The notes: generated from the letters alone by a model not told the origin. A DNA stretch of 64,000 bases from an uncultured Flavobacteriales bacterium (GCA_903939755.1 CAJAII010000014.1:20717-84716); one strand, 5' to 3'; counted from the first letter of the stretch, positions 25,864 through 33,685 are shown. Made by a program: numbers and translations.

Positions 25864-26388
25864 ATGAGATTTTTTATTATTATTTTATCGATTATGTTGC
25901 TTTCCGCTTCCTATGCTCAGACGAATTTAAGGGTAATGTCAAGCGCAGGACGGATGGCAAAAAATCTAAACCCAGTAGTTTTTGGACCGAATTATAGCTT
26001 GTCCTACACAGTAGGTGAGCCGTTTATCTACACGGGAACCTTGGTGTCCAACAAACGATTTTTTAATGGTTTCCAACAACCTGATGCCATGATTCCGATT
26101 GGATCAGGTGTGGTTGCTCAAATGCCAACGCAGCCCATATTTAAAATATATCCCAATCCTTTTGATCATTTTTCCATTATTGAAGCACCAAAGGAATATG
26201 AAGAGTTGGAATTAAAACTGCAACTCATTGATCCTAACGGTAAGTTAGTAATGGAAGAAATCATGTTGGGTGCAAGACACAAAACAGACTATTCCAGTAA
26301 CCTTGAACCAGGTACTTATTTTTTAAACATCTACCACATTACCGGGGAATTCATTCAACAAGTTAAACTCATTAAAATAATACCATAA
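25864..26388 (+). CDS. Exported protein with T9SS type A sorting domain
   Basis: This 174-residue protein has a signal peptide (LLSASYAQT) and a C-terminal type A sorting domain recognised by the type IX secretion system. The domain shows IYPNPFDHFSIIEAP, QLIDPNGKLVMEE, LEPGTYFLNIY and a basic final strand (QQVKLIKI). The short N-terminal part (SYTVGEPFIYTGTLVSN, GFQQPD) matches small Bacteroidota cargo proteins that consist of little more than the sorting domain. Two bases separate it from the collagen-like gene. It is probably secreted or anchored at the cell surface. Confidence 0.85.
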   Translation: MRFFIIILSIMLLSASYAQTNLRVMSSAGRMAKNLNPVVFGPNYSLSYTVGEPFIYTGTLVSNKRFFNGFQQPDAMIPIGSGVVAQMPTQPIFKIYPNPFDHFSIIEAPKEYEELELKLQLIDPNGKLVMEEIMLGARHKTDYSSNLEPGTYFLNIYHITGEFIQQVKLIKIIP

Positions 26389-26390
26389 AA

Positions 26391-27692
26391 ATGAAAAAAA
26401 TAGTAGGTTTATTTTTTCTTTGTGTCGCCTTTTTATCCATACAAGGAATCAGCTATGCACAGTCTGGTGCGCCAAACGGAATCAATTACCAAGCGGTAAT
26501 CAGAAACAACCAGGGTACCTTGGTTGCCAATTCTCCTGTAGCGATTCGAATAAACATTCGTCAAAATTCCGCATCGGGAATTGTCATATTCTCAGAAAAA
26601 CACTTGGTTACGACCACGCAATATGGCTTAGTGAATTTTGTGATTGGAACAGGAACGTTTTTAGGACTTGGTGGTCCTTTTGCTAGTATTAATTGGGGAA
26701 ATGGTCCTTACTTCTTGGACTTAGGTGTGGCTTTTTCAGGTTTACCAAATCCAACAACGTACATGGCTTATGGTACCCAACAGATGATGAGCGTTCCTTA
26801 TGCATTATATGCAAAGTCTTCAGGTAACTTATTAAACCAATGGAAATATGGGGTAGGAGTCCCAGCGGTAAGTTTAGGCACTATAGGGGATTACTATCTT
26901 GACACCGCCACAGGAAATGTATACAATAAAAATAGTGCAACCTCTTGGATCTTAATCTCCAATATTATCGGGCCTCAAGGTCCAATTGGTCTTGATGGTG
27001 CTCAAGGAATTCAAGGTGTGCCAGGACCAACGGGTGCTGTAGGGGCAACGGGTCCAATTGGATTGACAGGTCCACAAGGAATTTCGGGTACTTCTCCTGA
27101 AACGTTAATTCCAACGAATGTATACCTATTAGCAATGTCATCGACTTACACCGTTCCAGCAGGGTCCATTGCTAAAATTTCAAATATTATCACTAGTTCA
27201 CCTTCTGGTTTTGGGGCTTGTATAATTACAATAAATGGAACAACAATTTACATTGCAGACGGTCAATACTATCAATCAAACAATCAAGGTCACCAAGAAT
27301 CAGAAAAATATCATTTAATTAATGGTGAAATCTGGTTGCCTTCAGGAACAATCATTGGAGTCCCAAATGGAAATATTAGTTTCGCTAGCATCCAAGAATT
27401 CGCTAATCCAGCTGGATTTATAGTTAAACTTGTGACATCATCAGACATTGTCCCGGCAAATAAAAAATGGAGAATAATGTCTTTTCTACCTAGTACCGCT
27501 ATCGGTACGACAATGCAATATTTATTCAAAATAAATAATATAACCCTTGTCGGTGGTTATGGGATGAATACAGGAAGTTCACCTGAAGACCGATTAAATA
27601 GGTCAATAATTGATGGTTCTGTTTGGTTGCCGTCACAAACATCATTATCCCCATTTACAGGTATATATGGAATAGTAGTTTTGGAATACTAA
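26391..27692 (+). CDS. Exported collagen-like repeat protein
   Basis: This 433-residue protein has a signal peptide (cleavage near ISYAQS). Its N-terminal domain (about 25-150, beginning APNGINYQAVIRNNQG and ending SVPYALYAK) is common in Bacteroidota surface proteins. A Gly-X-Y collagen-like stretch follows at about residues 196-235 (IGPQGPIGLDGAQGIQG and GPTGAVGATGPIGLTG). The C-terminal ~200 residues are beta-rich and may trimerise or bind a ligand, as in phage-tail-like collagen proteins. No T9SS domain is evident at its own C-terminus. It probably forms a trimeric surface fibre with the upstream cargo protein as partner. Confidence 0.7.
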   Translation: MKKIVGLFFLCVAFLSIQGISYAQSGAPNGINYQAVIRNNQGTLVANSPVAIRINIRQNSASGIVIFSEKHLVTTTQYGLVNFVIGTGTFLGLGGPFASINWGNGPYFLDLGVAFSGLPNPTTYMAYGTQQMMSVPYALYAKSSGNLLNQWKYGVGVPAVSLGTIGDYYLDTATGNVYNKNSATSWILISNIIGPQGPIGLDGAQGIQGVPGPTGAVGATGPIGLTGPQGISGTSPETLIPTNVYLLAMSSTYTVPAGSIAKISNIITSSPSGFGACIITINGTTIYIADGQYYQSNNQGHQESEKYHLINGEIWLPSGTIIGVPNGNISFASIQEFANPAGFIVKLVTSSDIVPANKKWRIMSFLPSTAIGTTMQYLFKINNITLVGGYGMNTGSSPEDRLNRSIIDGSVWLPSQTSLSPFTGIYGIVVLEY

Positions 27693-27787
27693 TGAATTCA
27701 ACCACAATTAGTGGTAATTTAGTTGCTCGTTTTGGACAACATGATTTAGAAAAGCATACTTATCTTTTGAGCGAAATTAATAAATAA
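27692..27787 (+). CDS. Candidate 32-residue peptide, translationally coupled
   Basis: An ATG shares one base with the stop of the collagen-like gene (TAATG) and opens a 32-codon frame beginning MNSTTISGNLVARFGQHDLE. It is too short to test by composition. It may be a real coupled peptide, or the 5' remnant of a longer gene that was lost. The next gene starts 8 bp after it. Confidence 0.25.
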   Translation: MNSTTISGNLVARFGQHDLEKHTYLLSEINK

Positions 27788-27795
27788 GAGAAACC

Positions 27796-28005
27796 ATGAA
27801 AAAACCTTCGGACCGTCGAGCATATCGCAAGCATATTGTTCTAATCAAAAACAAATATATCCCCGTTAAAGATTGGTATCGCGATAATGCTGCATTCTTT
27901 CAGCATATAAATGGTGTGCCAACATCAGAGCAGATAGGTGTAGTACTTATAGCAAGAAGTTATGGAAGGTTTGATTCAGAAACAGAGGTAATTTATAGAA
28001 AATGA
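27796..28005 (+). CDS. Small basic protein, partner of UDG-like gene
   Basis: This 69-residue protein is rich in Lys and Arg (MKKPSDRRAYRKHIVLIKNK and IARSYGRFDSETEVIYRK), with a central KDWYRDNAAFF helix. Its ATG follows a purine-rich stretch and its stop overlaps the next gene by 4 bp (ATGA), so the two are coupled. I do not recognise it. Because it is basic and linked to a DNA-glycosylase-like gene, a nucleic-acid-binding role is possible. Confidence 0.5.
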   Translation: MKKPSDRRAYRKHIVLIKNKYIPVKDWYRDNAAFFQHINGVPTSEQIGVVLIARSYGRFDSETEVIYRK

Positions 28006-28682
28006 AGAATAATTATGTTGAACATCCGTGGTTAAAGGATTATCCCATTCTGCCCAAACACAAGCATTTGATTATTGGCACTCATCCTCCTATGCCTTAC
28101 AATGGAAAAATCCATTTTTATTATGGTAACATGAATGAATTTTGGAGATTTTTGGAAAGGGCTTATGGAGAATCAATATTCTTTAATTCTCAAGGTCAAC
28201 CTGAATTAAATTCAATTTTGAATTGGTTGGATAATAAGGACATTGCCCTTACGGATATGTTGCAATACACCTGTAATTCCTTTAGTACTGATACAGAGAT
28301 GGAGATTAATTCCGATGAACAATTTAATCAAGACCTACAACTTTGGTTGGAAAATAGCAATATTGAAAACATCTTCTTTACCAGTTTTTCAAATGGAAAG
28401 AGCGCCTACGGATTATTCAGAAAATGGTACAAAAAAACATTTCGTATACGCCTGCCCGATGGAAAAGAGGTTATTGATCAAGGGAATTCAATTAATATAG
28501 AGATTAACGGGCGTAAGATTCGCTTATTTATGCTATATTCTCCATCTCCAGCCGCTAGGAGAGGTATTCCTAGTTCCTTACCCTTTATTAAATGGCTTTC
28601 ATTAAATCCAACTCTTGAAATTCCAACAGATGCTTTCCGTATTTATTGGTATAAGGAATATTTTAAATCTATTGTAAACTGA
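28002..28682 (+). CDS. Uracil-DNA glycosylase superfamily-like protein
   Basis: This 226-residue protein has the look of UDG/MUG-type enzymes. The N-terminal motif KHLIIGTHPPMPY is followed by FYYGNMNEFWRFLERAYGE, matching the G-x-x-P-P...Y-Y...N-x-F-W layout of this superfamily. There is a central IFFTSFSNGKSAYGLF (glycosylase-like 'T.gk.a') and a late YSPSPAARRGI segment like the SPSPAN/AR loop. It probably excises or binds modified or mispaired bases. The catalytic residue cannot be confirmed by eye. It is coupled to the basic 69-residue gene. A defence or repair role is inference. Confidence 0.6.
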   Translation: MKNNYVEHPWLKDYPILPKHKHLIIGTHPPMPYNGKIHFYYGNMNEFWRFLERAYGESIFFNSQGQPELNSILNWLDNKDIALTDMLQYTCNSFSTDTEMEINSDEQFNQDLQLWLENSNIENIFFTSFSNGKSAYGLFRKWYKKTFRIRLPDGKEVIDQGNSINIEINGRKIRLFMLYSPSPAARRGIPSSLPFIKWLSLNPTLEIPTDAFRIYWYKEYFKSIVN

Positions 28683-28683
28683 T

Positions 28684-28706
28684 CGAAATGCGATATGAGT
28701 AGGAAA
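28684..28706 (+). promoter_or_regulatory. Repeated leader element, copy A
   Basis: The element CGAAATGCGATATGAGTAGG followed by AAA begins 40 nt before the ATG at 28724. Near-identical copies begin 40 nt before 30495, 42 nt before 30946 (diverged) and 43 nt before 63757. The fixed distance to unrelated start codons suggests a promoter or 5' UTR element. No known Bacteroidota sigma consensus (TTG / TAnnTTTG) fits it. Confidence 0.5.
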
Positions 28707-28723
28707 CTAAAATACTTTAAAAA

Positions 28724-29077
28724 ATGAAAAAGATATTTGTATTACTTCTTTGTGTGTGTTCTTTCTCTAGTGCATTTTCACAAATAACAGGCGTCCTGGT
28801 AAATCCTCAACTTTCTCCACAGATTTTTTATAGAAACTTCGATAATATTTTTATGGTTGGGGGCATCGATTTATATAATATAAAATTAACCTCATCTCCT
28901 GCGTGTAAAATCGAAAAAGTCTTTTGGTTAGACAATGAAACAAAATTACCTTGTTTTAAAATTTCCGATATTCCTGAAACTAATCAGATTACCATAACTA
29001 TTATGGGCACGGAAAAAGGTAAAAATGCAAGTTTTGGAACATATAGGTTTGCAGTAAGAAACACTGCTCCTAAGTAA
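28724..29077 (+). CDS. Exported protein, possibly GldM C-terminal-domain-like
   Basis: This 117-residue protein has a signal peptide (LLLCVCSFSSAFSQ). The mature part begins NPQLSPQIFYRNFDNIFMV and ends FGTYRFAVRNTAPK. This recalls the small beta-domains at the C-terminus of GldM/PorM, which carry 'vsP.klnvlY.GvdNp..i' and a final 'g.k.FRVkriPdP'. The resemblance is by eye and could be coincidence. It has its own leader element and stands apart from other genes. Confidence 0.5.
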   Translation: MKKIFVLLLCVCSFSSAFSQITGVLVNPQLSPQIFYRNFDNIFMVGGIDLYNIKLTSSPACKIEKVFWLDNETKLPCFKISDIPETNQITITIMGTEKGKNASFGTYRFAVRNTAPK

Positions 29078-29095
29078 GGGGGGAATTATAATTAT

Positions 29096-29186
29096 CTAAT
29101 TGCTCTATAACCATTGAAATCAATAAGTTATTTCTAAAAATAATTTCCGTGAAATGTTGCTAGGTTTAAAAGCGAGTTTTTGTATT
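29096..29186 (+). repeat. ~90-bp direct repeat, copy 1
   Basis: This matches 29931-30020. Both begin CTAATTGCTC, share the core TTGAAATCAATAAGTTATTT followed by a CTAAAAATAA hairpin arm, and end near TAAAAGCGA...GTATT. The pair flanks a small membrane-protein gene. The core contains the dyad TTATTT-CTA-AAATAA, which also occurs once more at about 29869-29887. Apart from the repeat, the 29078-29388 gap shows nothing convincing. Confidence 0.75.
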
Positions 29187-29388
29187 AGTTTCTTAGGTTT
29201 TCTAACAAAAAGTAACCAACCAAATAATTCCCCTTATGAACAAGTGTTTTGGAGCAAATATTTTTTTCAGGCACAAATGATGATGAAAAATTAGTTTTCT
29301 AGACGTGTATTTTTATTGCAAAAAGCGTTAATTAAATAGGTGGATGGTTATCTAATTTTATCAGTAAAAAATATTCAAATATTATACT

Positions 29389-29697
29389 ATGGACTTTTTA
29401 AAAGAATTTATATTAATTTTCAACCAATTAATTATAATAATAGGACTCATAATTTGCTTATTAGGGTTGATTTCATTTATAATTGTTATTCGCAAAAAGT
29501 CCTTAAGTCCGAAAGAGAGGGTTTATCACCATCTTACCGGGACCTTTAATATTGTAATCTTTGGAGGGAGTATTTTAGGAATCATTTACACTTATTATTT
29601 TCAAGAGGCAGAATTAGACTGGATACAATTTTGCCTGTCTTTAGTTTTTTTAATTAGTGGAATATTAACAAATCTAATTACTAGAAATAAAATATAG
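29389..29697 (+). CDS. Three-helix membrane protein
   Basis: This 102-residue protein has hydrophobic segments at about 8-32, 52-70 and 78-97 (FCLSLVFLISGILTNLI), with a basic cytoplasmic loop (IRKKSLSPKERVYHHL). No domain recognised. It lies between the two ~90-bp direct repeats, which may mark it as a moved or duplicated unit. Confidence 0.5.
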   Translation: MDFLKEFILIFNQLIIIIGLIICLLGLISFIIVIRKKSLSPKERVYHHLTGTFNIVIFGGSILGIIYTYYFQEAELDWIQFCLSLVFLISGILTNLITRNKI

Positions 29698-29930
29698 TTT
29701 GATAGGAAATAATCCACCTTTCCCTTGTTTAAAGCAGGGCTAATTCAAATATAGGTTTATTTTTGGTATGCATATTTACTAATATAATTAGATTCAACCA
29801 TTAAATTCAAGTATTGTTACATAACTATATTTAGAAAAAGCATTCAATTACTAGGGATCCTTATTTATTTCTAAAAATAAATTCTTTAGTTATTTAATTA
29901 TTTCGGAAGTAATTAAAGTTAGTCAATTAA

Positions 29931-30020
29931 CTAATTGCTCAGTGAATATTGAAATCAATAAGTTATTTCTAAAAATAATTTTCCTGTGACTTGCTATTAA
30001 TAAAAGCGAATTTTGGTATT
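29931..30020 (+). repeat. ~90-bp direct repeat, copy 2
   Basis: Second copy of 29096-29186, 835 bp downstream in the same orientation, with small indels in its 3' half. The 29698-30095 gap otherwise contains only AT-rich sequence with short dyads, such as TTATTTATTTCTAAAAATAA near 29869 and a GAATTATCGC/GATAATTC-like inverted pair at about 30041-30066. Confidence 0.75.
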
Positions 30021-30095
30021 TTATTTAATTGATTCCCTTAGAATTATCGCGTTTTCCCGATAATTCGTGGGTTTTCTTAGGAATTCTTAGACACG

Positions 30096-30335
30096 TTAAT
30101 TAATATTTTCTTTTTCAATTTTAAAAAGTTCTTCGGGAGAAACTTCTAATGCTTCTGAAAGAGCAAAAAATACCTTCAAACTCATATTCATAGAACCTTT
30201 TTCAATGAGTTGGATTGTCCTAACATCTATATCGCAAAGCGAAGCTAAACTGCTTTGAGTCAATTTTTTTTCACCTCTAATTTCCTTTATCTTTTGACCT
30301 ATATTCTTTAGCTCGACATCAATTTTCTTAATCAC
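30096..30335 (-). CDS. XRE-family HTH transcriptional regulator
   Basis: I favour the GTG at 30335, giving VIKKIDVELKNIGQKIKEIR at the start of a 79-residue protein. This is the usual start position in this family. An ATG-initiated frame reaches 30437 but would place the 28-bp palindrome inside the coding region. The HTH core is IGQKIKEIRGEKKLTQSSLA, then SLCDIDVRTIQLIEKG, then the closing helices SLKVFFALSEALEVSPEELF. It probably represses its own promoter through the palindrome at 30363-30390. No toxin partner is visible beside it. Confidence 0.75.
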   Translation of the reverse strand: MIKKIDVELKNIGQKIKEIRGEKKLTQSSLASLCDIDVRTIQLIEKGSMNMSLKVFFALSEALEVSPEELFKIEKENIN

Positions 30336-30362
30336 AATCAAAAGTGAACTATTACCTGAAAA

Positions 30363-30390
30363 AATAACACGAAATATATTTCGTGTTATT
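30363..30390. promoter_or_regulatory. Perfect 28-bp palindrome, likely operator
   Basis: AATAACACGAAATA followed by its exact reverse complement makes a perfect 14+14 inverted repeat with no spacer. It lies 27 bp upstream of the GTG start of the XRE gene and about 100 bp upstream of the divergent exported-protein gene at 30495. Its symmetry fits a dimeric HTH repressor better than a terminator, because it has no loop. Confidence 0.65.
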
Positions 30391-30454
30391 AAATTATTCA
30401 TTATTTTTGATGCTAATAAATGGAGTTTAGAGACCATTCAAACGGCGCACTATC

Positions 30455-30477
30455 CGAAATGCGATATAAGTAGGAAA
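30455..30477 (+). promoter_or_regulatory. Repeated leader element, copy B
   Basis: This copy differs from copy A at one position (ATATAAG instead of ATATGAG) and begins exactly 40 nt before the ATG at 30495. The following AT-rich stretch to the ATG is also conserved (TAAAATA...TTAAAAAATG). Confidence 0.5.
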
Positions 30478-30494
30478 ATAAAATATATTAAAAA

Positions 30495-30887
30495 ATGAAA
30501 TCAATTATTTTAATGGCTGCAATTTTGCTTACATACGGTTTTACAAATGCGCAAAAAGTGGCGAAAGTTACAATCACTTCAAAAACAACTATCACAGATG
30601 CATTAGCCAACTGTAAAGAAGCAGGAAAAGAAGCTAAATTTGCATCAAGAGACTATGAAGCGAACGAACAAAATGGAAAAGTAACTTTATGGCGAAGTGT
30701 CAGTAAAGAGGATTTCTTTTGTGAAATAAAGGCACTTGAAAAAGATGGAATAGTCACTTTATATTTTAGAATGCCACATACTCCTGGTTTAATTTCGTCA
30801 AGTTGGACAAATGAACTTAAAAAAATCACAAAACATTTAAAGTTACCCGAAATGATGGTTGGTGAGTACTTTGATGGCATAGAATAA
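30495..30887 (+). CDS. Exported hypothetical protein
   Basis: This 130-residue protein has a signal peptide (ILLTYGFTNAQK). The mature part is alpha/beta with KTTITDALANCKEAGKEAKF and VTLYFRMPHTPGLISSSW, and two Cys (NCKEA, FFCEI). No family recognised. The leader element B precedes it, and a diverged leader element (C) lies after it. Confidence 0.5.
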   Translation: MKSIILMAAILLTYGFTNAQKVAKVTITSKTTITDALANCKEAGKEAKFASRDYEANEQNGKVTLWRSVSKEDFFCEIKALEKDGIVTLYFRMPHTPGLISSSWTNELKKITKHLKLPEMMVGEYFDGIE

Positions 30888-30903
30888 AAGAAAATGGCGG
30901 TTC

Positions 30904-30926
30904 CTGAAAAGCCTATAGAGTAAGGA
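30904..30926 (+). promoter_or_regulatory. Repeated leader element, copy C (diverged)
   Basis: CTGAAAAGCCTATAGAGTAA aligns with copy D (CGAAAAGCCATATGAGTAGG) and begins 42 nt before the ATG at 30946. It shares the GAAAxGC...TATxxAGTA pattern only, so this copy is weaker evidence than A and B. Confidence 0.35.
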
Positions 30927-30945
30927 TTATATAATATATTTAAAA

Positions 30946-31434
30946 ATGAAAAAAATAATAAACTTAAGATTTTTAACAATTGCATTAATATTAGCAAGTG
31001 TAACATTCCTTTCAAGTTGCAAGAAAAAAGGATGTACTGATATTGATGCCGATAACTACGATAGTTTGGCTGAGAAGAGCAGTACTTGCTATTTTAGATA
31101 CGGAAATAAGGTAACCGTTATTACCCCAAGTAGTGTAAACTATGACCCATTAGATGGGCCAGATTTGTTTGTAAAATTTGCAAAAAACTCAAGCCCTTCA
31201 TGGGACTATATTACTACTACAGGAAGTAATAACTATAGTTTTGCTGCAACTTTTACAGACTTTTTATTCACTAATGAGCAATGGGATTTTATAGTTTACG
31301 ATTTTGACACTTTAGATCCAGATGATATCGTTTGTTCAGGTTCGTTTAATCCAATATTGGATGGTAATGACGGAGTAATCACGGTTATTGCAAATGGTTG
31401 TACTGTTAAATTTGACTATTCAGTAAAAATGTAA
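30946..31434 (+). CDS. Putative lipoprotein with possible C2-like domain
   Basis: This 162-residue protein has a signal peptide with lipobox LSSCKKK. Next to the anchor comes the segment GCTDIDADNYDSLAEKSSTC, the Cys-flanked 'GCtDpnA.NYnp.A..ddgsC' motif common in Flavobacteriia lipoproteins. The rest (DLFVKFAKNSSPSWDYITT and QWDFIVYDFDTLDPDDIVCS) resembles a C2-type beta-sandwich. It is probably anchored to the outer membrane. The link to calcium or lipid binding is inference. Confidence 0.65.
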   Translation: MKKIINLRFLTIALILASVTFLSSCKKKGCTDIDADNYDSLAEKSSTCYFRYGNKVTVITPSSVNYDPLDGPDLFVKFAKNSSPSWDYITTTGSNNYSFAATFTDFLFTNEQWDFIVYDFDTLDPDDIVCSGSFNPILDGNDGVITVIANGCTVKFDYSVKM

Positions 31435-31482
31435 TTCTTAAATTGATAGTAAATCAATTTAATCTTGAACTAAATAATGACC

Positions 31483-31520
31483 TAATTAGATTATGCTTTC
31501 CAAAAAGCATAATCTAATTA
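31483..31520. terminator. Hairpin with 17-bp perfect stem
   Basis: TAATTAGATTATGCTTT pairs exactly with AAAGCATAATCTAATTA around a CCAA loop. It lies 49 bp after the lipoprotein stop and 17 bp before the DUF1036 start. It has no clean U-run after it, but its size suggests a terminator or mRNA-end structure. Confidence 0.6.
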
Positions 31521-31537
31521 AGTTAAATACTAAAACT

Positions 31538-31969
31538 ATGAAAAAAATATTTTTACTATTATTCACTTGTTTTTTAGTCTTTAATTCAAAGGCTCAAATT
31601 CACGTTACTAATAATGCTAGTGAACCAATCTGGGTAGCATACGCCTATTATTCAAGTTCAGATGAATTTAATGGTTATGTTTCTACTGGCTGGTGGAAAC
31701 TCATTCCAGGAGAAACTAAAATTCTTGGTGGTTTTCTAAAAAACGGAGATAATACTTATTATATAAGTGCACATACGGCAAATTACTCAAAAAAATGGGG
31801 CTCTGAGGTGCAACTAGCAGTTAATTCTGTTGATGCATTTAAGATTGATAACTGTGACAAGGCATATGTGCTCCAAGGTGCCAATATTAAGAAAATTGGC
31901 TTCAATAAACATTTCGTTCATATTGGATTATTAGATTTGTATGAAGATTATATTAGTATAACTGAATAA
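31538..31969 (+). CDS. Exported DUF1036 family protein
   Basis: I choose the ATG at 31538 (MKKIFLLLFTCFLVFNSKAQ, a signal peptide). An upstream in-frame ATG at 31493 falls inside the preceding hairpin. The 143-residue product begins its mature part IHVTNNASEPIWVAYAYYSS, with STGWWKLIPGETKIL and NTYYISAHTAN. These are the DUF1036 hallmarks: a small beta-rich domain with paired aromatic residues. The role is unknown; members are exported. Confidence 0.75.
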   Translation: MKKIFLLLFTCFLVFNSKAQIHVTNNASEPIWVAYAYYSSSDEFNGYVSTGWWKLIPGETKILGGFLKNGDNTYYISAHTANYSKKWGSEVQLAVNSVDAFKIDNCDKAYVLQGANIKKIGFNKHFVHIGLLDLYEDYISITE

Positions 31970-32186
31970 CTTAAACTAGAAATAAATATTGATATTATTT
32001 TATGTTCAATGAGAATGGACACTAAAAATATCAACTTTTAGAACTAAAGCTTCAGCTTATCAATTCAATTTTTATGAACTCAACCGACGTAAGACAAAAA
32101 AAGCTTGTCGTTTTGCCACAGTTCGCGGGTGGGGCAGGGGGGCTGCTCGACGGATGAGATAAGCAACTGATAAGCACACCTCCCAA

Positions 32187-33437
32187 TCAAAAATACTCCC
32201 CATATTTTTTTGCGGTCAACTCTGCGTCAAGCTTTAAATATTTCACAAAACTCCTCTCTGATTTGTGGCCACTAAATTTCATGATGACATGTGCGGGCAT
32301 TCCTTTTAAAAATTTCAAAGTGCAAAATGTTCTTCTGCAGGTGTGGGACGAAACTTCTTCAAACTTTTTTTTAGTAATCATAACTGTTTCCCCAGCTACT
32401 TCACGATAGAATTTTATCTCATCGTTCATATTTGCTAATTCACACAATTCTCGTATAGTTTTATTGAATTTTGTCAATTGATTTCTATCGTACAGGGGAG
32501 GTTTACCATCGTACTTCGCAAGTATATTTTGGACGCGTGCACTTAATGGAATAATAAGTTTTTTAACTCCTGCATTTTTGGTTTTCTTCGGGACAATGTG
32601 TAATTCATTATTTCGAATGTCATGTTCTGTGATCCGAATGAAATCACTGAAACGCAAACCAGTTTCACAGCCCACTAAAAACAAATCGCGCACCAAGGCC
32701 TGACTCGGATCTTTGGGCACTATGGCTTCCAATTGATCTAATTCCTCTTCAGTGAGGTAAACCTTATCCACATCTTCCATAATGGTGGGAAATGATTTTA
32801 AGCTAAATTTCTTGGTGATGTTTTGATCGAAACACCAATTAAGGAACGCTTTTAAATTTTTATTTTGTTTCCCAATCGTATTGGGCATTAGCCCTGGCTC
32901 TCCCATAGAATTTAAGGCCACAAAAGCAAGATAATTCGCCCACTCTTGTTTGAATGAACTCGTTTCGCTCGTTATGAGTGCAAAACTCAATTTCCCTCCT
33001 AAGACATTCTCAACATTAAGCAAGTGCTTTCTTATGGAATTGTTGTAATCCCTAACATCCGGATTAATTTGTCGCTTTACTTCCACAAAATCATTGAAAT
33101 GATCCCAAAAGGTTTTTGCTTTCTTATGTTTTATGGGGACATCATGTTGCTTCAAGAAATCCGCTTTAATTCGAGCAGGATTCGGAAAATGACCTTCGTC
33201 TCTGTATTGCTTCATCAATGATTCCATCACAGCTTCCAATTTATCCAAGCGGTCATTAATTTCGTTGGCCATTTGAAATTCTATGCTTACTTTTACTCGT
33301 TGCTTCTTTTCTTGCCACATTTTTGGTGGAACTGTACATCCTGTAGCAATCCTAATACGATTGTTTTCGTAATGAACACTTATCAAAATTGAAGTGGATT
33401 GTGCCGACTTTTTGTCTCTTAAATAGAAGTGAATCAT
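32187..33437 (-). CDS. Tyrosine-type site-specific recombinase (integrase)
   Basis: This 416-residue protein has an N-terminal Arm-binding/SAM-like region (about 1-215, QEKKQRVKVSIEFQMANEIN and later helices) and a C-terminal catalytic domain. The catalytic residues are visible: Arg262 in ETGLRFSDF, Lys near 285 in the PKKTKNAG hairpin, His365 and Arg368 in HTCRRTF, His391 in FSGHKSER and the nucleophile Tyr400 in FVKYLK. This type is common in Bacteroidota mobilisable or conjugative elements and tandem clusters. No matching attachment repeat could be found in the window, and no other element genes are nearby. Confidence 0.9.
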   Translation of the reverse strand: MIHFYLRDKKSAQSTSILISVHYENNRIRIATGCTVPPKMWQEKKQRVKVSIEFQMANEINDRLDKLEAVMESLMKQYRDEGHFPNPARIKADFLKQHDVPIKHKKAKTFWDHFNDFVEVKRQINPDVRDYNNSIRKHLLNVENVLGGKLSFALITSETSSFKQEWANYLAFVALNSMGEPGLMPNTIGKQNKNLKAFLNWCFDQNITKKFSLKSFPTIMEDVDKVYLTEEELDQLEAIVPKDPSQALVRDLFLVGCETGLRFSDFIRITEHDIRNNELHIVPKKTKNAGVKKLIIPLSARVQNILAKYDGKPPLYDRNQLTKFNKTIRELCELANMNDEIKFYREVAGETVMITKKKFEEVSSHTCRRTFCTLKFLKGMPAHVIMKFSGHKSERSFVKYLKLDAELTAKKYGEYF

Positions 33438-33614
33438 GTTAATAACTTTCTACAAATATACACTAAACCGTGGACAGAACCGTGGACAGATTGAGTTATT
33501 TCATGTTGTTTTTCAACAAATTTTTCCCGAGTACATTTTAGTTTAACTATCTGTTTTACAATACATTATAGACCAATTTAGACCAACTTAAGCAAAGCCC
33601 CGAAAACACTAGAC

Positions 33615-33637
33615 TTGCGGTCCCGTCCAGACCGCAA
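33615..33637. other. GC-rich hairpin near integrase, possible att or RNA remnant
   Basis: TTGCGGTC / GACCGCAA form an 8-bp perfect stem with a 7-nt loop (CCGTCCA). It stands out in AT-rich surroundings, about 180 bp upstream of the integrase start. A smaller CCTC/GAGG hairpin and a strong terminator follow within 90 bp, so the three could be the 3' part of a short structured RNA, or the core of an attachment site. No second copy was found. The rest of the 33438-33745 gap holds nothing I can identify. Confidence 0.35.
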
Positions 33638-33685
33638 AGAACGTTAAAGCGTTAAAAAGAAAAGCCTCTATGGCTGGAGGATTAG

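Noticed and set aside
29205..29225. GGTTACTTTTT-like sequence on the minus strand
   Set aside because: It resembles the TGGTTACCTTTTT motif but has no minus-strand gene within promoter distance.
29096..30020. Repeats considered as integron attC sites
   Set aside because: No RYYYAAC/GTTRRRY core pair is present, and only two copies were found with no integron integrase gene in the window.
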